NCBI GenBank assembly: GCA_964583615.1
Contig: CAZOWM010000009.1
Location: 1 to 64,000 of the forward strand
Reading direction: 5' to 3'
Length of the DNA stretch: 64,000 nucleotides
DNA from: CAZOWM01 sp964583615
GTDB lineage: Bacteria > Spirochaetota > B62-G9 > DRHN01
Position numbers and translations under genes: made by a program. Below the pieces are notes generated by a model, which saw only the letters and a program-made list of their open reading frames with translations, made no database searches and had not been told where the DNA came from. Positions 39,946-48,809 of the stretch are shown one piece after another (positions within the stretch are counted from its first letter, which is position 1; each line of letters opens with the position of its first letter).

Positions 39946-42009
39946 ATGGCTGATGAAGTGAGGAGAGTATGGTGGCAGCGGCTTGATATTCTCATTGCGA
40001 TCGGTGTGGTGGCAGTGGTGCTCATGCTCATCGTTCCGATTCCCGCAATGCTCCTTGATTTTCTTATCGCGATAAACTTTTCGATCGGTTTGATCACTCT
40101 CATAACCGTGATGTATATGAGAAGGGCGATCGACCTTTCAGTGTTTCCGTCGCTTCTGCTCATCACCACTGTGTTCAGACTTGCGGTCAACGTCTCGTCA
40201 ACCCGTCTTATCCTCCTGAAAGGACCGGCATTCGAGGGCAGAATTATCAGGGCGTTCGGTCAATTCGTAGTCGGAGGAAACTACGTCGTAGGGATTATCA
40301 TCTTCCTCATACTGATCGCGGTTCAGTTTATCGTGATTACCAAGGGCGCGACCCGTGTATCTGAAGTTGCGGCACGGTTTACCCTCGATGCGATGCCGGG
40401 CAAACAGATGGCGATCGATGCAGATGTCTCGGCCGGGCTCCTCACGGAGGAGGAGGCAATTCAGAAACGCCTCGATATTCAGAGGGATGCCGATTTTTAT
40501 GGAGCCATGGATGGTGCGAGTAAATTTGTTCAGGGCGACGTGAAGGTGGGACTTCTCATCACCATAATCAACATCATCGGCGGTCTTATCGTTGGAATGG
40601 CAATGCGGGGGGAAACTTTATCCGGTGCGGTGTCAACCTATGTGATGCTCACCATCGGAGACGGTCTCGTCGCACAGATCCCCTCGCTTATGATGTCCAC
40701 GGCAACCGGTATAATAGTGACCAGGGCCGTTTCCATGGATGACCTGGGAACAGAGCTTACCACACAGCTGCTCAGACAGCCGCGTACGCTGTGGATCGGT
40801 GCGGGCTTTTTACTCTTTCTCGCACTTTTACCTGGTTTTCCGAAAGTTCCGCTCATTATTCTTGCGGGTATACTCGGGTTTCTCGCATACTATTTACGCA
40901 GAGGGGCACGAATAGAGGAGGAACAAAAGCCTCGTGCAAAAAAGGAGAAAGAAGAGGTATCAAAGGGACCGGAAAGTGTTCTCGGCCTTCTGCAGATCGA
41001 CCCCATTGCTCTGGAGATTGGATACAATCTTATCCCTCTGGTCGACCCCGAGCAGGGAGGGGATCTTCTGGAGAGAGTAACGATGATCCGGCGGCAGAGC
41101 GCAATCGAACTCGGGCTCATTTTTCCTCCAATCCGTATCCGGGACAACATGCGGCTGGACCCGAATACATACTCCGTGAAGATCAAAGGTGTGGAAGTCG
41201 CAAAAGGGACGATACGAATCGGAAAGTATCTTGCTATGAATCCCGGAAATATTCAGGAAAAGATCGAGGGTGAACAAACGGCTGAGCCTGCGTTCGGCCT
41301 TCCGGCAATATGGATCGACGAAGCGCAGCGTGAAGATGCGGAAAGGCTCGGTTATACCGTTGTTGACGCTCCGTCGGTGATAGCGACACACCTTACAGAG
41401 GTGATAAAAACTTATGCAAGTGAGGTGCTCGGGCGGCAGGATGTACAGGCCTTGCTCAATTCACTGGGTACGGATTATTCGGCTGTTGTTGACGAGGTTA
41501 AGAAATCCGGAGCCACTGTCGGTGACATACAGAAAGTGCTGAAGGGCCTTCTCAGAGAGGGGGTTTCAATACGGGATCTGGTTACGATAATGGAAACGAT
41601 TGCCGATTATTTCCCGTCGGTGAAAGATCCTGATGATCTTATAGAGATCGTCCGACAGGCACTTTCACGGCAGATATGCCAGCAGTATTCCGATGAGGAG
41701 AAAAAAATACCGGTAATAACCGTTTCCAAAGAGGTTGAAGAAGAGATAAGACAGGCGATCGTTGAAACGGACAGGGGAAAGCGGTTTGCCATGGAACCCA
41801 AAGAGCAGAAGAAACTGCTTACCCGAATTTCCGATGAAGTGAAAAATATTCGCAGCAAGGGGTTGAAACCGGTATTTCTCACATCTCCTGAAATCAGGGG
41901 CATTTTCAGCAGAATCGTGTCAAGCATCGTACCCAATGCTGTTGTATTGAGCAGTTTTGAGATCGTGACGGATATCAGACTTGAAGCAGTGGGCAATATT
42001 GCACTATAA
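39946..42009 (+). CDS. flhA: Flagellar export protein FlhA
   Basis: 687 residues. Large export gate component. Eight membrane segments in the first 320 residues, with family parts IPAMLLDFLIAINFSIGLIT, SVFPSLLLITTVFRLAVNVS, FVIVITKG-like FIVITKGATRVSEVAARF, DAMPGKQMAIDADVSAGLL and DFYGAMDGASKFVQGD. The cytoplasmic nonameric domain (about 340-687) follows, reading LIPLVDPEQGGDLLERV, then IRIRDN. Start ATG 39946 follows GGGAGGGG. Confidence 0.97.
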   Translation: MADEVRRVWWQRLDILIAIGVVAVVLMLIVPIPAMLLDFLIAINFSIGLITLITVMYMRRAIDLSVFPSLLLITTVFRLAVNVSSTRLILLKGPAFEGRIIRAFGQFVVGGNYVVGIIIFLILIAVQFIVITKGATRVSEVAARFTLDAMPGKQMAIDADVSAGLLTEEEAIQKRLDIQRDADFYGAMDGASKFVQGDVKVGLLITIINIIGGLIVGMAMRGETLSGAVSTYVMLTIGDGLVAQIPSLMMSTATGIIVTRAVSMDDLGTELTTQLLRQPRTLWIGAGFLLFLALLPGFPKVPLIILAGILGFLAYYLRRGARIEEEQKPRAKKEKEEVSKGPESVLGLLQIDPIALEIGYNLIPLVDPEQGGDLLERVTMIRRQSAIELGLIFPPIRIRDNMRLDPNTYSVKIKGVEVAKGTIRIGKYLAMNPGNIQEKIEGEQTAEPAFGLPAIWIDEAQREDAERLGYTVVDAPSVIATHLTEVIKTYASEVLGRQDVQALLNSLGTDYSAVVDEVKKSGATVGDIQKVLKGLLREGVSIRDLVTIMETIADYFPSVKDPDDLIEIVRQALSRQICQQYSDEEKKIPVITVSKEVEEEIRQAIVETDRGKRFAMEPKEQKKLLTRISDEVKNIRSKGLKPVFLTSPEIRGIFSRIVSSIVPNAVVLSSFEIVTDIRLEAVGNIAL

Positions 42010-42026
42010 CTTAAGGTAGGAGAAAA

Positions 42027-43199
42027 ATGATCTACAGAACATTTCGTGCGCAGACGTATAAGGAAGCCGTGCTGAGCGCAAAGATGGAAATGGGAAGTGA
42101 TGTGTACATTCTCGGGAGAAAAGAGGTGAAAGAAGGCGGTTTCCTGGGGTTGTTCTCGAGGTCCCGTACCGAGATAACTGTTGCGAAAAACGAGGACATA
42201 ATAAACAGCATAGAGAGAAAAGGGAAGAAGGAAAATGATACCGTGCCCCGGACAGACGAAGAAAGAAAAACAGTACCTGGGGAAAGTAACCGGAGCACTC
42301 CAGAAGAGGAGAGGGCCAGAGAACGCGCGATTGTACTGAAGGAGTTGAGTGAAATAAAAAGCCGACTGGAAAAAATGGCTGATCACAGAAGCAATGAGGA
42401 AAACAACTCCTATCTCGAGAAGCTCGTCATGGATCTCACCGGTAACGATTTCTCCAATGAGTTCATCAGTCGGATTCGGGCGAAGTTCGAATGCGAGCTC
42501 TCCTTGTCAGAGGTCCAGGACCCGAAACTGCTGGAAGAGAAGCTGAAGGGGTATATTTTGAATTCTATCGATACTGCCGGGCCCATAGAAATTGGGGAGG
42601 GGAAACCGGCTGTCGTCGTTCTTGTCGGACCTACCGGGGTGGGGAAGACGACAACCATTGCAAAGCTCGCAGCCACCTATGGTATCATCCAGAAGAGAAA
42701 AGTTGAGATGCTCACGATCGATTCGTACAGAATCGCCGCAATCGAGCAACTTGGAAAGTATGCCGAACTGATGCAGATTCCCTATACAGTGATCAACACG
42801 AGAGAAGAGTTCAAGCACGCAATCATGAACAGTGCATCGGAGATCATTTTTGTTGATACGGCAGGACGGTCGCAGAAGAACAACCTCGGGCTTGCTGAGA
42901 TGAGGAATATACTGGATGGTGTAAAAACGAATCTCGATATTCAGCTGGTGATCAGTGCGACCACAAAATACAGTGACGCTCTTGATATTATGACGAGATT
43001 CAACCAGCTGATGTACAACAAGGTGATCATTACAAAGCTTGATGAGACGAACACAATCGGCTCTCTGCTGAGCATCATGAATCCTGAGAAAAAGCTCTCG
43101 TACTTTACGACCGGACAGGGCGTTCCCGACGATATTGAGATTGCAGAAAAAGAAAAGCTTCTTGACATGATCGTGTTCGAAGAACTGCGCGCCGGCTGA
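42027..43199 (+). CDS. flhF: Flagellar GTPase FlhF
   Basis: 390 residues. SRP-type GTPase that sets flagellar position and number. N-terminal basic domain (MIYRTFRAQTYKEAVLSAKM), a variable charged linker (about 60-125), and the NG domain with GPTGVGKTTT at 201-210, IDSYRIAAIEQLGKYAELMQ, FVDTAGRS, and ITKLDETNTIGSLLS. A pair with flhG downstream. In spirochaetes this pair would govern the placing of periplasmic flagella near the cell ends; that is known for the family, not shown here. Confidence 0.96.
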   Translation: MIYRTFRAQTYKEAVLSAKMEMGSDVYILGRKEVKEGGFLGLFSRSRTEITVAKNEDIINSIERKGKKENDTVPRTDEERKTVPGESNRSTPEEERARERAIVLKELSEIKSRLEKMADHRSNEENNSYLEKLVMDLTGNDFSNEFISRIRAKFECELSLSEVQDPKLLEEKLKGYILNSIDTAGPIEIGEGKPAVVVLVGPTGVGKTTTIAKLAATYGIIQKRKVEMLTIDSYRIAAIEQLGKYAELMQIPYTVINTREEFKHAIMNSASEIIFVDTAGRSQKNNLGLAEMRNILDGVKTNLDIQLVISATTKYSDALDIMTRFNQLMYNKVIITKLDETNTIGSLLSIMNPEKKLSYFTTGQGVPDDIEIAEKEKLLDMIVFEELRAG

Positions 43200-43243
43200 G
43201 CAGTGATGAATGATGCCTGATGATATGGCAAATGGAGGCGGAA

Positions 43244-44140
43244 ATGCTGTATAGAACAAATGTTGTTCAGAGTGTTCAGAAAGACCAGGCTGAGCGTTTG
43301 CGGCTCATAATGAAAGAGAAAAATGAAAAGCAGGAGCAGTGTAAGAGCCGCACACGGATCATGACGATTTCGAGCGGGAAGGGCGGGGTTGGAAAGACGA
43401 ACCTTGCAATCAATCTTGCAATCGCATTTGCTGAGATCGGCAAAAAGGTTATTGTTATGGATGCGGACCTCGGGCTCGCAAATGTGAACGTCATTCTGGG
43501 GATAATCCCGAAATTCAACCTCTATCATGTCATAAAGAAGCAGAAGAAGCTGAGGGAGATCCTTGTGGACACACAGTATGGAATCCAGATTATCGCGGGC
43601 GCATCCGGATTCTCACAGCTTGCAAATCTGGAGGATGAAGAGAGGACATCGTTTGTGGAGGGAGTAAAAGAACTGGGGTTTGCGGACATTGTCATCATTG
43701 ATACCGGTGCGGGGGTTTCACAGAACGTCCTTTCATTTCTGCGTGCAGCCGACGAAGCCATTATCGTAACAACTCCGGAACCAACGTCCATCACAGACGC
43801 GTATGGAATCATCAAGAGTATTTCCACGGAAATAAACGGTCCGACAATCAAGCTTGTGGTGAACAGGGTAAATTCGGTCATGGAGGGGAAAAGGGTTGCA
43901 GAAAGGGTGATCAATATCGCGGGACAGTTTCTCAACATAAAGGTCAACAACCTCGGTTTCATCTTTGAGGACAATGCAGTACAGAGAGCGGTGATCAAAC
44001 AGGATCCGTTCATCAAGAGTGCTCCCAAATCAAGGGCATCACAGTCGGTAAAGCACCTTATGAGCAGGCTGGCGAATATCGAGTACAAGGATGATGGAGG
44101 GTTCAGTCGATTCATCAAGAATATATTCGGGGGTGCGTAA
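43244..44140 (+). CDS. flhG: MinD-like ATPase FlhG (YlxH/FleN)
   Basis: 298 residues. ParA/MinD-type ATPase that limits flagellar number with FlhF. Deviant Walker A SSGKGGVGKTN at 43-53, VIVMDADLGLANVNVILGI, VIIDTGAGVS and the C-terminal amphipathic helix (GFSRFIKNIFGG), a probable membrane anchor. The first 20 residues (VQSVQKDQAERLRLIM) resemble the FlhF-activating helix of other FlhG proteins. Start ATG 43244 has GGAGG five bases upstream; an earlier in-frame ATG at 43220 lacks one. Confidence 0.95.
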   Translation: MLYRTNVVQSVQKDQAERLRLIMKEKNEKQEQCKSRTRIMTISSGKGGVGKTNLAINLAIAFAEIGKKVIVMDADLGLANVNVILGIIPKFNLYHVIKKQKKLREILVDTQYGIQIIAGASGFSQLANLEDEERTSFVEGVKELGFADIVIIDTGAGVSQNVLSFLRAADEAIIVTTPEPTSITDAYGIIKSISTEINGPTIKLVVNRVNSVMEGKRVAERVINIAGQFLNIKVNNLGFIFEDNAVQRAVIKQDPFIKSAPKSRASQSVKHLMSRLANIEYKDDGGFSRFIKNIFGGA

Positions 44141-44202
44141 TTAGCCGTTGGTGATTAATTATCCATTGATTTTTTAGATGAGAAGGGTATTCTTTACAGT
44201 AT

Positions 44203-44832
44203 ATGGAGAAAATCGAGATAATTAATGAAAATAAAGTGACGCTGTACGTCGTTACAGTGGCTTTTGGGATATCTCTGCTCCTCGGGTTCATGCGTGGGAA
44301 TCCGGCCAGTATCGTTTTCATGAGGGGGTTTCTTGCAACGCTTTTCTTTGGTGCGATATTTCAGGGAGGTGTGTATATCCTGCGCAAGTACATTCCAGAA
44401 ATGCGAGTCCTGAACTATTCTCCGGAAATAGAGGTAGCTGGAGAGGCTGAGGACACGGAAGCCTCGCCCGAGAGCGTTGTTGACTACACCACGCCTGTCG
44501 AAGAAGCGGATGTCGCTTACGTTACTGAGGAAGAGCCTGTAACTGTTTCACCGGATTCCCTGAATGTCGATTTTCTTGAAGAAGAAGGCATCTCAGGTGA
44601 AGGGGAAGTTCAGAGTGAGGAAGTAGAGGATGCTTCTATGGGTGATCTCCCTTCACTGGACAGTCTTTTCGAGCCTGCGTCCGATGAAGAACAAGAATCG
44701 GAACCTCCCCGGTTTTCCGTGGAAGACCATCATTCGGAAGCCGGTGATTACATTCATGTAGGAAATGCACGAATTCCGAACGAGCCGAAGGCTCTTGCAA
44801 AGGCAATAAAAAAGGTGATGAATGCAGACTAA
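44203..44832 (+). CDS. Membrane protein of the flagellar operon, spirochaete type
   Basis: 209 residues. Two membrane helices near the N-terminus (about 12-30 and 37-61, LYVVTVAFGISLLLGF and MRGFLATLFFGAIFQGGVYI), a long acidic disordered middle (75-175, rich in Glu, Asp, Ser, Val), and a basic C-terminal end (EPKALAKAIKKVMNAD). A gene with a similar place between flhG and the DUF342 gene exists in Borrelia, but I cannot verify homology. The tail could bind flagellar or FlhG partners. Function unknown. Confidence 0.7.
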   Translation: MEKIEIINENKVTLYVVTVAFGISLLLGFMRGNPASIVFMRGFLATLFFGAIFQGGVYILRKYIPEMRVLNYSPEIEVAGEAEDTEASPESVVDYTTPVEEADVAYVTEEEPVTVSPDSLNVDFLEEEGISGEGEVQSEEVEDASMGDLPSLDSLFEPASDEEQESEPPRFSVEDHHSEAGDYIHVGNARIPNEPKALAKAIKKVMNAD

Positions 44833-44971
44833 TCTTTAGATACAAATGCCGGCTGGAAATATTTCAAAGGGCTTTAGCATTTATGATCGGGGGTATCGGT
44901 CTGGCCGTGGTACTGTTAGTTCTCATGATATTTTTGTCACGCTAAAGGATTTTGAAAAGGGGAGTGAGAAC

Positions 44972-45751
44972 GTGTTTGAAGACAAAACAGAAGAAGAACT
45001 GTGGAAGAACTACAAGAAAACAAAGGATAAAAAGATACGGGAACATTTTGTGAACCAGTACGCTCCCCTTGTGAAATACGTGGCGGGAAAGATCGCGATC
45101 GGTATGCCGCAGAATGTGGATTTTGATGACCTGGTAGGGTATGGAGTGTTTGGATTGCTCGATGCAATTGAAAAATTCGATCCAAACAAGGACATAAAGT
45201 TCAAAACCTATGCAGTAACTCGAATCCGGGGGGCGATATATGATGAGCTCCGTTCGATTGACTGGGTACCCAGGTCGGTGCGTCAAAAGGCAAAGGAGCT
45301 GGAACGGGTCATCGGAAAACTCGAGAATCGACTCGGCAGATCTGCGACGGATGAGGAAATCGCCAACGAGCTCGGCATCGGTATGAAGGATCTTCACACG
45401 TTGATACTGAAAATATCCGGAGCGTCAATTCTTTCTTTAAGTGATGTCTGGTATGTGGGAGACGAAAGTGACAAGGTCTCGGTCATGGAAACAATTGAAA
45501 GCCCGAAAAGCCTCAATCCGGATGTTATCGTTGAGAGAGAGGAGATTAAAAACATCATCGTACAGGCCATTAGGGAGCTTCCGGACAAGGAAAAGAAAGT
45601 GCTCATTCTGTACTATTACGAAGATCTGACACTCAAGGAAATCGGTGAGGTGCTGCAGGTGACCGAATCGAGAATATCTCAGCTGCACACGAAGGCGATC
45701 ATGAGGCTCAGGAGCAAATTGGTGAATATCAAAAAAAGTATGGTGATTTAA
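44972..45751 (+). CDS. Flagellar/motility sigma factor (WhiG/FliA, sigma-28)
   Basis: 259 residues from GTG 44972 with AGGGGAG upstream. Sigma-70 family group 3. Region 2 (YAPLVKYVAGKIAIGMPQNV, DFDDLVGYGVFGLLDAIEKF, then FKTYAVTRIRGAIYDELRSI, DWVPRSVRQKAKELE), region 3 (LGRSATDEEIANELGI) and region 4 (YYYEDLTLKEIGEVLQVTES, RISQLHTKAIMRLR). It should direct late flagellar promoters such as filament genes, which are not in this window. An upstream in-frame start at 44846 would add 42 residues not found in the family. The next gene starts directly at the stop. Confidence 0.93.
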   Translation: MFEDKTEEELWKNYKKTKDKKIREHFVNQYAPLVKYVAGKIAIGMPQNVDFDDLVGYGVFGLLDAIEKFDPNKDIKFKTYAVTRIRGAIYDELRSIDWVPRSVRQKAKELERVIGKLENRLGRSATDEEIANELGIGMKDLHTLILKISGASILSLSDVWYVGDESDKVSVMETIESPKSLNPDVIVEREEIKNIIVQAIRELPDKEKKVLILYYYEDLTLKEIGEVLQVTESRISQLHTKAIMRLRSKLVNIKKSMVI

Positions 45752-47698
45752 ATGTCGACATTTGAAAAACTGCGTGAAGCGCTGCAGGACCTCACATTTG
45801 AAACAGAAAGAGATACTACGGACACGGTTGAGGTCGAGGCATATTCCATCGAGCAAGGCCTGGAGAAAGCGAGTGATCTCCTGGGAGTGAACATCAGCGA
45901 TCTTGAGTATGAAATCGTTGAACAGGGAAAAAAATCGCTTTTCAGTAAAAGACCCTACCGCCTGTCGGTCTCGGTAACCCCTGGGCAGAGCTTTCCCGGT
46001 GACGTATCAGTTCAGCTCCCGGAGGAGGCGTATTCGACAACAGTTTTAAAGAAGGACATCGACGGCATCTTCAGGATCAGGATTACCAGAATCGGCGTCA
46101 TGCTCAAAGTCACTGCCCCGAAGGGAAGAGGACAGAAGGTGAAAGTGGAAGATGTGCTGTCCGCGCTTCGGGAAAGAGGGGTTTCTCAATTCGACAAATC
46201 AAGGATTGCAGCGATCGTGCGTTCAGCGAATTCGGAATACACGAAAATCGGTGAGTACATTCCTGACGAACGAAGCGATGGACGGGTCGTCATCGAGGTA
46301 TCCGAGGATGAGATGAAGGCATTCATGACGCTTATCCCTCCAAAACCTCGTGGCCGCGATCTCGATATGGACGATATCATAGAAGCCCTGCACGACAAAG
46401 GAGTTGTGGTTGGTATCAGGGAAGAGGTAATAAACCGTACGCTTGAAGATGAAGTCTATAACATCCTCACCCCTGTGGCGGAAGGGATCAGGCCCGTTCA
46501 TGGTGATGATGCGAAAATCGTATACAATTTCAGGATCGAGAAAAAGGTGCAGCTCGAGGAGGATGAAAAGGGCCAGGTGAATTTCAAGGATCTCGATCTC
46601 GTTGAGAATGTCGTTGCAGGCCAGCTTCTTGCCACAAAAGTCCAGGCGACGGAAGGAACTCCGGGAAGAACCATTACAAACAAGTTGCTCGACGCGAAAC
46701 CGGGAAAGGATATTGACCTCGTACCGGGAAAGAACACCGAGCTCTCGCCTGACGGCATGAATATCATTGCGACCATTAACGGGCAGGTGATCTTTGCGAA
46801 TGGAAAAGTCAATGTGGAGCCCATTTACGAAATCAAAGGTGACGTGGACATGCATACAGGAAACATCCTGTTTCTTGGAACGGTGATTGTTCGTGGAAGT
46901 GTGGAGGATGGGTTTTCCATAAAGGCAGCAGGAGACATAGAGATCAAGGGAAGTGTGGGAAAGTGTCTCCTTGATGCGGAAGGAGACGTGAACATCAAGC
47001 AGGGAGTGATGGGAAAGCTTGGAGGAACAATAAAAGCAGGCGGTTCGATCTGGTCAAAGTTTCTGGAGCAGGTGAATGTGTTTGCCGATAAGAACGTGTT
47101 CGTCCAGGACGGAATCATGCACTGCCAGGTGGACGCGACGGAGAAGGTCGTCTGCTTCGGAAAGCGGGCAACAATCGTGGGGGGGAGGATAAGAGCAGGG
47201 GAAATTGTCAATACAAAGACCCTGGGGTCCGTATCCTTTACGGAAACTATTGTGGAAGTCGGGGTGGACCCGAAATCCCGCCAGCGACTTCACGATCTGG
47301 ACAAGGAGAAGACAAGCAGTGAAGAGATCCTGGAGAAACATAATGCGAATATCTCCACACTTCAAAATCAGAAAAAAATCAGAAGAGGCCTCCCGGAGGA
47401 AAAGCAGGAACTGCTCGAAAAGATGCTCGCGGCCCGCGAGGAGTTGACGATCCGCCTCAGTGAAATCAAGGAGGAGATGGAAGAACTCAAATCCTATCTG
47501 AGACTGCTCAAAACAATAGGAAACGTTTCTGTGTCGAAAAATGTATATCCAGGGGTAAAAATCGGCATCAAGGACATCTATTACGACGTGGCCAATGAGT
47601 TCAAGTACGTGACGTTTGTGCTTGATAGCGGAAGAATCAGAATAAAGAAGTATGAAGATATCAATATCGAAGAAATCTTAGGAAAGAGGTTGCGGTAA
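45752..47698 (+). CDS. FapA-like (DUF342) protein with N-terminal Jag-N domain
   Basis: 648 residues. The N-terminal 70 residues (VEVEAYSIEQGLEKASDLLG and SDLEYEIVEQGKKSLF) match the Jag-N domain found in the RNA-binding protein KhpB/Jag. The rest is the FapA/DUF342 architecture: a mixed domain with VHGDDAKIVYNFRIEKK, then a right-handed beta-helix (about 350-500, IYEIKGDVDMHTGNILFLGT, then GDIEIKGSVGKCLLDAEGDV) and a C-terminal coiled coil (about 510-600). FapA homologues act in polar placing of FlhF in Vibrio and in motility in Borrelia-type operons; a similar role is inferred. It abuts the sigma factor and the next small gene. Confidence 0.85.
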   Translation: MSTFEKLREALQDLTFETERDTTDTVEVEAYSIEQGLEKASDLLGVNISDLEYEIVEQGKKSLFSKRPYRLSVSVTPGQSFPGDVSVQLPEEAYSTTVLKKDIDGIFRIRITRIGVMLKVTAPKGRGQKVKVEDVLSALRERGVSQFDKSRIAAIVRSANSEYTKIGEYIPDERSDGRVVIEVSEDEMKAFMTLIPPKPRGRDLDMDDIIEALHDKGVVVGIREEVINRTLEDEVYNILTPVAEGIRPVHGDDAKIVYNFRIEKKVQLEEDEKGQVNFKDLDLVENVVAGQLLATKVQATEGTPGRTITNKLLDAKPGKDIDLVPGKNTELSPDGMNIIATINGQVIFANGKVNVEPIYEIKGDVDMHTGNILFLGTVIVRGSVEDGFSIKAAGDIEIKGSVGKCLLDAEGDVNIKQGVMGKLGGTIKAGGSIWSKFLEQVNVFADKNVFVQDGIMHCQVDATEKVVCFGKRATIVGGRIRAGEIVNTKTLGSVSFTETIVEVGVDPKSRQRLHDLDKEKTSSEEILEKHNANISTLQNQKKIRRGLPEEKQELLEKMLAAREELTIRLSEIKEEMEELKSYLRLLKTIGNVSVSKNVYPGVKIGIKDIYYDVANEFKYVTFVLDSGRIRIKKYEDINIEEILGKRLR

Positions 47699-47699
47699 A

Positions 47700-48011
47700 G
47701 TGGCTATTCTCCCGATTGACCTGCAGGCAATCATACTGCGTATGGACAACCTGACACGGCTGCATCAGCAGGAGGGCGTGGTTGCCGCGCAGATGGTAAA
47801 GGCAGAGGAGCTCAGTGAACTCGCGCAACTCGAATCACACCGCGTGAATGAGGTGCGGCCCCATCCCGACGATAGCTCGAAGATCGAGGAGAGGGAGGCA
47901 AAATCGTCTTCCGGAAAACGGCGGCAGAAAAAAAGGGCCGGAAAAAATCCACAGAAACAGGATGAATTCGAAGAACCCTATAAAGGGACCATAATCGATA
48001 CAAAGCGATGA
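47700..48011 (+). CDS. Small conserved flagellar-operon protein
   Basis: 103 residues from GTG 47700. The start MAILPIDLQAIILRMDNLTR is conserved-looking; the rest is helical, then basic and disordered (SSGKRRQKKRAGKNPQKQ), ending EEPYKGTIIDTKR. Not recognised by name; short proteins of this kind follow DUF342 genes in spirochaete flagellar operons. It overlaps the next gene by four bases. Confidence 0.7.
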   Translation: MAILPIDLQAIILRMDNLTRLHQQEGVVAAQMVKAEELSELAQLESHRVNEVRPHPDDSSKIEEREAKSSSGKRRQKKRAGKNPQKQDEFEEPYKGTIIDTKR

Positions 48012-48460
48012 ATTACCTCTATATAACACTCATCAATCTGATCATAGTGTTTATCGTGTATGTCATCCTCAACAGCAAGATCAACAAAAACAGCACCTCC
48101 ACGCTCCTGGAGCGGTATGCCCGGGACGTGGAGAGTCTCATCATTGAACTTAATCATGCGGTTGAAGAAGTGCTGAGCCTCTCAGAAGAGAGAACCGAAG
48201 AGCTGAAAAAGGTGATAAAGCAGGCGGAAAGGATACTCAAGAAGCCTGAAATAAGAAAGGCACTGGCGGATGGGGGCAAGAACGAACCGCCCGCTGCAGC
48301 GCCCAAAGAGGAGAGGCCGGTCAGAGTGGAGGAGAAGGTGAATCTTATTGAAAAGACACGCCACCTCCTTTCCATGGGTCATACAAAAGAGGAGATCGCA
48401 AAAATACTCAACATGAACCGTGCGGAAGTGGATTTTCTGCAATCTTTGCATAAAAAATAG
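48008..48460 (+). CDS. SwrB-like membrane protein with C-terminal HTH
   Basis: 150 residues. One membrane helix at the start (about 4-22, YITLINLIIVFIVYVIL), a coiled coil (35-80, EEVLSLSEERTEELKKVIKQ), a Pro/Glu linker, and a C-terminal helix-turn-helix (about 118-148, LLSMGHTKEEIAKILNMNRA). This is the layout of Bacillus SwrB, which lies after sigD at the end of the fla/che operon and promotes basal body maturation. The order sigma factor, then this gene within three genes, is similar. Sequence identity was not tested; related families are DUF2802 and DUF6115. Last gene of the superoperon. Confidence 0.65.
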   Translation: MNYLYITLINLIIVFIVYVILNSKINKNSTSTLLERYARDVESLIIELNHAVEEVLSLSEERTEELKKVIKQAERILKKPEIRKALADGGKNEPPAAAPKEERPVRVEEKVNLIEKTRHLLSMGHTKEEIAKILNMNRAEVDFLQSLHKK

Positions 48461-48472
48461 GTTTGGAAAATA

Positions 48473-48500
48473 TTGACTAAATCATTTATTGTGTTATTTT
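48473..48500 (+). promoter_or_regulatory. Promoter for tRNA-Leu
   Basis: -35 TTGACT (48473-48478), 16-base spacer, -10 TATTTT (48495-48500), placing the start a few bases before the tRNA at 48516. Confidence 0.5.
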
Positions 48501-48515
48501 TATAACTAAGAAATC

Positions 48516-48599
48516 GCCCGGGTGGTGGAATTGGTAGACACGCTAGCTTGAGGGGCTAGTGGCCGTATGGCTGTGCGAGTTCAAGTCTCGCCTCGGGCA
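48516..48599 (+). tRNA. tRNA-Leu (anticodon GAG)
   Basis: 84 bases with acceptor GCCCGGG/CTCGGGC, anticodon stem CTAGC/GCTAG around TTGAGGG (anticodon GAG), a long variable arm (about GGCCGTATGGCT) and T-arm GCGAG/CTCGC. The long variable arm confirms a class II tRNA. CCA is not encoded. Confidence 0.95.
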
Positions 48600-48683
48600 C
48601 TATTTTTTCCTTAATTTCGTAGAGTGTGCATTATTTTACAGGCACACACGACATTCGACAATCTTAACACACAAAACTTCTCA

Positions 48684-48722
48684 AATACCCCCGGTTTTCC
48701 TCCTTTCTCCGGGGGTATTTCT
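48684..48722 (+). terminator. Rho-independent terminator, probably bidirectional
   Basis: An 11-base-pair stem AATACCCCCGG / CCGGGGGTATT with a 14-base pyrimidine-rich loop, followed by TTTCTC. It ends the tRNA-Leu transcript and isolates the flagellar operon from the ABC transporter genes. Confidence 0.8.
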
Positions 48723-48746
48723 CTATTTATTGCCTTATTTATTCCC

Positions 48747-48773
48747 TTGACATGAATTGATATCAAATATAAG
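48747..48773 (+). promoter_or_regulatory. Promoter for the amino-acid ABC transporter
   Basis: -35 TTGACA (48747-48752), 15-base spacer, -10 TATAAG (48768-48773). The start codon lies 37 bases further on. Confidence 0.5.
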
Positions 48774-48809
48774 CTTAACAAGATATTATTTGAGGAGGAG
48801 GTATGTATT

